From an uncultured Pseudomonadota bacterium (GTDB lineage Bacteria > Pseudomonadota > Zetaproteobacteria > Mariprofundales > Mariprofundaceae): a stretch of 39,813 bases of DNA. The stretch spans positions 1 through 39,813 of the forward strand of contig CAJXLC010000019.1 in the NCBI GenBank assembly GCA_913055645.1, given 5' to 3'. Shown here in pieces: positions 37,117 through 39,813 of the stretch. Each line of letters opens with the position of its first letter. Within the stretch, counting starts at the first letter, position 1. The position numbers and the translations under genes are program-made. The notes beneath the pieces were generated by a model. The model made no database searches, was not told the DNA's origin, and saw only the letters and a program-made list of their open reading frames with translations.

Positions 37117-37902
37117 ATGAAGCAGTTCATTACACATGATATAGATACCATACTCATTGATTTGGATGGCGTATTATATGTTGGAAATGATATGATTGAT
37201 GGTGCTGACTGCACGCTAAAGGCTTTGCCCGAACAAGGCTTAAAAATCGCAGGACTGACCAATACAACCACTCAATCACGCCATGACGTCGCCAATAAAT
37301 TGGCAACCATGGGCATTCCACTTACAGAGGCGGATATTTATACACCCGCCACATTAGCCAAACAAAAAATTGCCCATCATTCGGCACGATTATTTATCCG
37401 CGATGCATTACGAGAGGATTTTACAGGCATACGCGAAGATTTAGAACACCCCGATTATATTGTAATGGGAGATATGGGTGGTGAGGGTTACGCACCAGAA
37501 GACTTACGCGATATTTTTCGCTTGGTGATGCAGGATGCAACGCTTCTTGCGCTGCATAAAAATAGATTTTGGCAAAAGCCCGATGGTTTACACCTTGATC
37601 TTGGAGTGTTTGTCACAGCTATTGAATATGCCAGCAATCAACATGCGATTGTATTAGGCAAACCCTCCATCGACTTTTTCCAACATGTTTGTCACGCGCT
37701 AAATACAACACCTGAACACACAGGAATGGTCGGCGATGACATCGAATCCGATATAGGTGGCGCACAGCGTGCAGGATTAACAGGCATTTTGGTACAAACA
37801 GGCAAATACCGAGCCGACTTTGTACAAAAAAGCGGCATTAAACCCGACCACACAATCGCATCTATTAACGATTTATGCCAACTCCTCTCAACTGGAGCAT
37901 GA
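37117..37902 (+). CDS. HAD-IIA (NagD/HDHD2-like) phosphatase
   Basis: 262-residue haloacid-dehalogenase hydrolase. Motif I DLDGVLYVG (residues 15-23), motif II LTNTTTQSR, motif III around LGKPSIDFFQ, and motif IV MVGDDIESDIGGAQRAGLTG are present, with a C2-type cap between motifs II and III. ATG at 37117 is chosen because the protein then starts just before motif I; the frame from 36997 adds a non-conserved leader. The ribosome site is weak. Substrate unknown. Confidence 0.88.
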   Translation: MKQFITHDIDTILIDLDGVLYVGNDMIDGADCTLKALPEQGLKIAGLTNTTTQSRHDVANKLATMGIPLTEADIYTPATLAKQKIAHHSARLFIRDALREDFTGIREDLEHPDYIVMGDMGGEGYAPEDLRDIFRLVMQDATLLALHKNRFWQKPDGLHLDLGVFVTAIEYASNQHAIVLGKPSIDFFQHVCHALNTTPEHTGMVGDDIESDIGGAQRAGLTGILVQTGKYRADFVQKSGIKPDHTIASINDLCQLLSTGA

Positions 37903-37976
37903 AATGGACAGCCTGCCTAAAGATTGAAGCAATCAACGGTATGAAGAAATTATCAATCTAGAGGAATGATAACGCG

Positions 37977-38222
37977 CTATTGATAGCGCGCCCGCAGCAT
38001 TTCTTCCACCAACTGCCGCATGGATACACCCTTCATCACCGCTTCCAATTTTAGCTCTTTATGCACATCTTCGGGCAATTCAATATTCAAGCGTTTTAAA
38101 GACTCTCCACTGGATTCACGTATACGGCGCGTGGTCTGCTCTTCGCCTATATCTTGATGGTGAACACGCTTTGAAACTTTATTCGCCGCATCACCCAAAC
38201 CACCCGTATTAACCTTCTTCAT
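37977..38222 (-). CDS. ParG-like ribbon-helix-helix partition protein
   Basis: 81-residue small DNA-binding protein. The C-terminal half (about 41-81) forms a ribbon-helix-helix: KRLNIELPEDVHKELKLEA then VSMRQLVEEMLRARY. The N-terminal tail is basic and flexible-looking, with TTRRIRESS, similar to the ParG tail whose arginine stimulates the ATPase ParF. Overlaps the ParA gene by 14 bp. A small stem, GCGCTAT/ATAGCGC, spans its stop codon. Confidence 0.82.
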   Translation of the reverse strand: MKKVNTGGLGDAANKVSKRVHHQDIGEEQTTRRIRESSGESLKRLNIELPEDVHKELKLEAVMKGVSMRQLVEEMLRARYQ

Positions 38223-38847
38223 GACAAGCCTCCAACCATGTATCTACCGCCTGACCCACAGCTTCAATATTTCGGCTCGCCGCACTACCAGAGAACATCG
38301 TACTGGGAGTTTCCCCAACACCAATAGATCGCGGAAATGCCTGATATTGTCCCATTGCCTTAGGCAATACTCGCGCAGGTGTATGTTGCAAGGAGCGCAT
38401 CACATCTTTACCCAACTGTGTTTGTGAAACAAAGCGATTCACCAAATAGGCTGTCGGTTTTTCACTTGCTAGGGCTGTTTGCACAGAGGGTGCCGAAGCC
38501 TGTATATCCAACGAAGAGGGCTGCACAGGAATCAACAGCGCATCTGAAACATTCAATGCCGAACGCACAATCATTTTATCTGTGCCTGGTGTATCAATAA
38601 TTACATAGTCGCTCTTTAGATTTCGGCTACCGCGAATTTCCGCAGGTAATTTCACTGAATACACATCAATTTCTGCCAGTTTACTATCCACCGCCTGTTG
38701 CTTCTTCCAAAACACGGCTGACTGCTGCGGATCAGCATCAACAATGGACACAGAATGCCCCATCAAATGCCAACGTGCCGCCAATGACAACACCAACGTT
38801 GTCTTACCCACACCGCCCTTCTGATTCATCAAGGTTATGATTTTCAT
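38209..38847 (-). CDS. parA: ParA-family partition ATPase (ParF-like)
   Basis: 212-residue deviant-Walker ATPase. KGGVGKTT (residues 10-17) is the deviant Walker A with both lysines; SIVDADPQQSAVFW is motif A' (about 34-47), and SDYVIIDTPGTD the Walker B region. Short ParA proteins without an N-terminal HTH (type Ib) partition plasmids together with ParG-type proteins. Its partner lies directly downstream, but no replication gene is visible, so this may be a chromosomal relic of a plasmid or an integrated element. Confidence 0.9.
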   Translation of the reverse strand: MKIITLMNQKGGVGKTTLVLSLAARWHLMGHSVSIVDADPQQSAVFWKKQQAVDSKLAEIDVYSVKLPAEIRGSRNLKSDYVIIDTPGTDKMIVRSALNVSDALLIPVQPSSLDIQASAPSVQTALASEKPTAYLVNRFVSQTQLGKDVMRSLQHTPARVLPKAMGQYQAFPRSIGVGETPSTMFSGSAASRNIEAVGQAVDTWLEACHEEG

Positions 38848-38898
38848 GCACCCTCCACACCCATCCGTATTAGAGCATATACAAAAACAATGTTCAAC

Positions 38899-38932
38899 AA
38901 CTCATTTGTACATAAACTCATTTGCGCAAATG
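38899..38932. promoter_or_regulatory. Candidate ParG operator/centromere repeats
   Basis: Two 10-bp direct repeats AACTCATTTG start 16 bp apart (38899 and 38915), and the second runs into a perfect 14-bp palindrome CATTTGCGCAAATG (38919-38932). They lie about 50-85 bp upstream of parA. ParG of plasmid TP228 is known to read ACTC boxes with AT-rich spacers, which these repeats contain. Confidence 0.5.
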
Positions 38933-39006
38933 TCAAATACAATGTCTTGTAAGCATTACTGACAAATCAAGACTGATGCCACAATATTCATATTGGAGAT
39001 AAATAT

Positions 39007-39651
39007 ATGTTCAAAGTTCTGGCTACATTTTTACTATTACTTACACCCCAATTTGCCCATGCAAGCAATATACCTATCGGTCAATTCTCAAAAAACGACC
39101 TTAGCCACTGGAAAGAAAAAGTGTTTGATGGAAAAACGCGGTATGCATTCGTTAAAAACAAGCAAACAAAGCAACGTGTACTGCAAGCAACAAGCAACAA
39201 CACTGCATCAGGGCTATTTTACAAAACACGTATTGATTTGGAAAAAACGCCTTATCTAAACTGGTCATGGAACACATCTTCCATATTGGATGGTATCAAT
39301 GAAAATACAAAAACAGGTGATGATTTTGTCGCCCGCATTTATGTAGTTGTAGATGGCGGGGTATTTTTCTGGAAAACCATTGCCCTAAATTATGTATGGT
39401 CTTCTTCGCATCAACGTGGTGAGAAATGGAGCAGCCCTTATACCTCCAATGCCACCCTATACGCTATTGAATCGGGCAAAGAAAAGCTTGGAACATGGCA
39501 ACATTATAAACGCAATGTGCGCGAGGATTTAAAGCAGTTGGCAGGCAAAGACACACGCTATATTGATGCCGTTGCGATTATGGCAGACACTGATAATAGC
39601 GGTAAATCAGCCACCACTTTATTTGGTGATATATTCTTCACATCTGAATAA
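39007..39651 (+). CDS. DUF3047 family exported protein
   Basis: 214-residue protein with a signal peptide (about 1-19, ending AHA). DUF3047 pattern is clear: LEKTPYLNWSWNTS (about 78-91), KTGDDFVARIYVVVDGG (about 102-118), NYVWSSSHQRGEKW (about 127-140) and VAIMADTDNSGKSATTLFGDI (about 189-209). Function of the family is unknown. GGAG lies 8 bp before the ATG. An IS1595-type element begins 9 bp beyond the stop. Confidence 0.85.
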   Translation: MFKVLATFLLLLTPQFAHASNIPIGQFSKNDLSHWKEKVFDGKTRYAFVKNKQTKQRVLQATSNNTASGLFYKTRIDLEKTPYLNWSWNTSSILDGINENTKTGDDFVARIYVVVDGGVFFWKTIALNYVWSSSHQRGEKWSSPYTSNATLYAIESGKEKLGTWQHYKRNVREDLKQLAGKDTRYIDAVAIMADTDNSGKSATTLFGDIFFTSE

Positions 39652-39659
39652 TACTTCTA

Positions 39660-39813
39660 GGGGCTGTCCCAGATAACTAGGTATTATTTTTTGTAACCCA
39701 TTGTTTTAAAATATATAATTGTTTCTTTGGATTGGAGTAATTAAAACTCCACTCACATTCCTTTAAAAAGTAGTAGAAATGTTGCTGTGGAATGCCATTA
39801 AATTTGCGCATAT
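39660..39813. mobile_element. IS1595-family insertion sequence, one end (cut by window edge)
   Basis: The terminal repeat GGGGCTGTCCCAGATAA begins at about 39660, followed immediately by the 3' end of an inward-reading transposase. IS1595-family elements have such GGGGCTGTC-type ends. The rest of the element lies beyond the window. Confidence 0.8.
39677..39813 (-). CDS. IS1595-family transposase, C-terminus only
   Basis: Translating the minus strand from the window edge gives about 44 residues ending in a TAG at 39677-39679: RKFNGIPQQHFYYFLKECEW then SFNYSNPKKQLYIL. The FNGI...F..FLKECEW.FNY signature is typical of the end of ISXO2-like DDE transposases of IS1595 elements. The frame is open to the edge and the stop lies only 17 bp inside the terminal repeat. 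The N-terminal part is not visible, so intactness is unknown. Confidence 0.82.
   Translation of the reverse strand, partial: MRKFNGIPQQHFYYFLKECEWSFNYSNPKKQLYILKQWVTKNNT

Noticed and set aside
37973-37990. Hairpin GCGCTAT/ATAGCGC at the end of the ParG-like gene as a terminator
   Set aside because: No T run follows on either strand and it overlaps coding sequence.

Overview
The window reads as a chromosomal segment of a Gram-negative proteobacterium with moderately low GC. Evidence includes a LolA carrier, a FadL-type outer-membrane protein, periplasmic c-type cytochromes, a 6S RNA and the recA-recX-alaS order. RNase J next to FtsK, a monomeric isocitrate dehydrogenase, a Fur-FTR1 iron pair and a multicopper oxidase-cytochrome operon make me lean towards a Zetaproteobacterium (iron-oxidiser group). 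That placement is inference from gene content, not a search result.

Layout. 1-4.3 kb: recA, recX and the start of alaS, behind a monomeric NADP isocitrate dehydrogenase, all on the minus strand. 4.4-7.0 kb: aminopeptidase N on plus. 7.0-10.1 kb: a complete oxidative pentose-phosphate operon gnd-zwf-pgl (short-type Gnd). 10.3-13.3 kb: an unknown two-TM protein, then a two-gene operon of a type-C-like two-domain multicopper oxidase and a triheme cytochrome c. Its promoter (TTGACA-17-TTTAAT) overlaps a strong match to the NsrR (nitric-oxide sensor) operator. 13.5-20.5 kb: CstA transporter, PpiC lipoprotein, ferrochelatase, TadA, an orphan oligopeptide-type permease pair and a quinone-reductase-like MDR enzyme.

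20.6-29.0 kb is an accessory stretch of small genes: PCD/PhhB, PhnA-like, DMT exporter, 6S RNA, two methyltransferases, truncated haemoglobin, BASS transporter, a degenerate AAA protein with a peptidoglycan-binding partner, FTR1 with Fur, and ssb. It contains all four copies seen of a 121-122 bp palindromic repeat with 12-bp ends (GTAACTATTCAG). Two copies have perfect 8-bp target-site duplications, so this is a MITE-like non-autonomous mobile element. Its central hairpin shows a compensatory base-pair change.

29.0-37.0 kb: a tightly overlapping minus-strand run pyrE-rnj-ftsK-lolA-fadL-rarA-crcB. 37.1-39.8 kb: a HAD phosphatase, a plasmid-style ParA/ParG-like partition pair with repeated ACTC motifs upstream, a DUF3047 protein, and the end of an IS1595-family insertion sequence cut by the window edge.

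The strongest second-look items are the MITE-like repeat family, the NsrR-type control of the oxidase-cytochrome operon (compare ncgABC-nirK of Nitrosomonas europaea), and the pseudo-ATPase/peptidoglycan-binding gene pair bracketed by two repeat copies.
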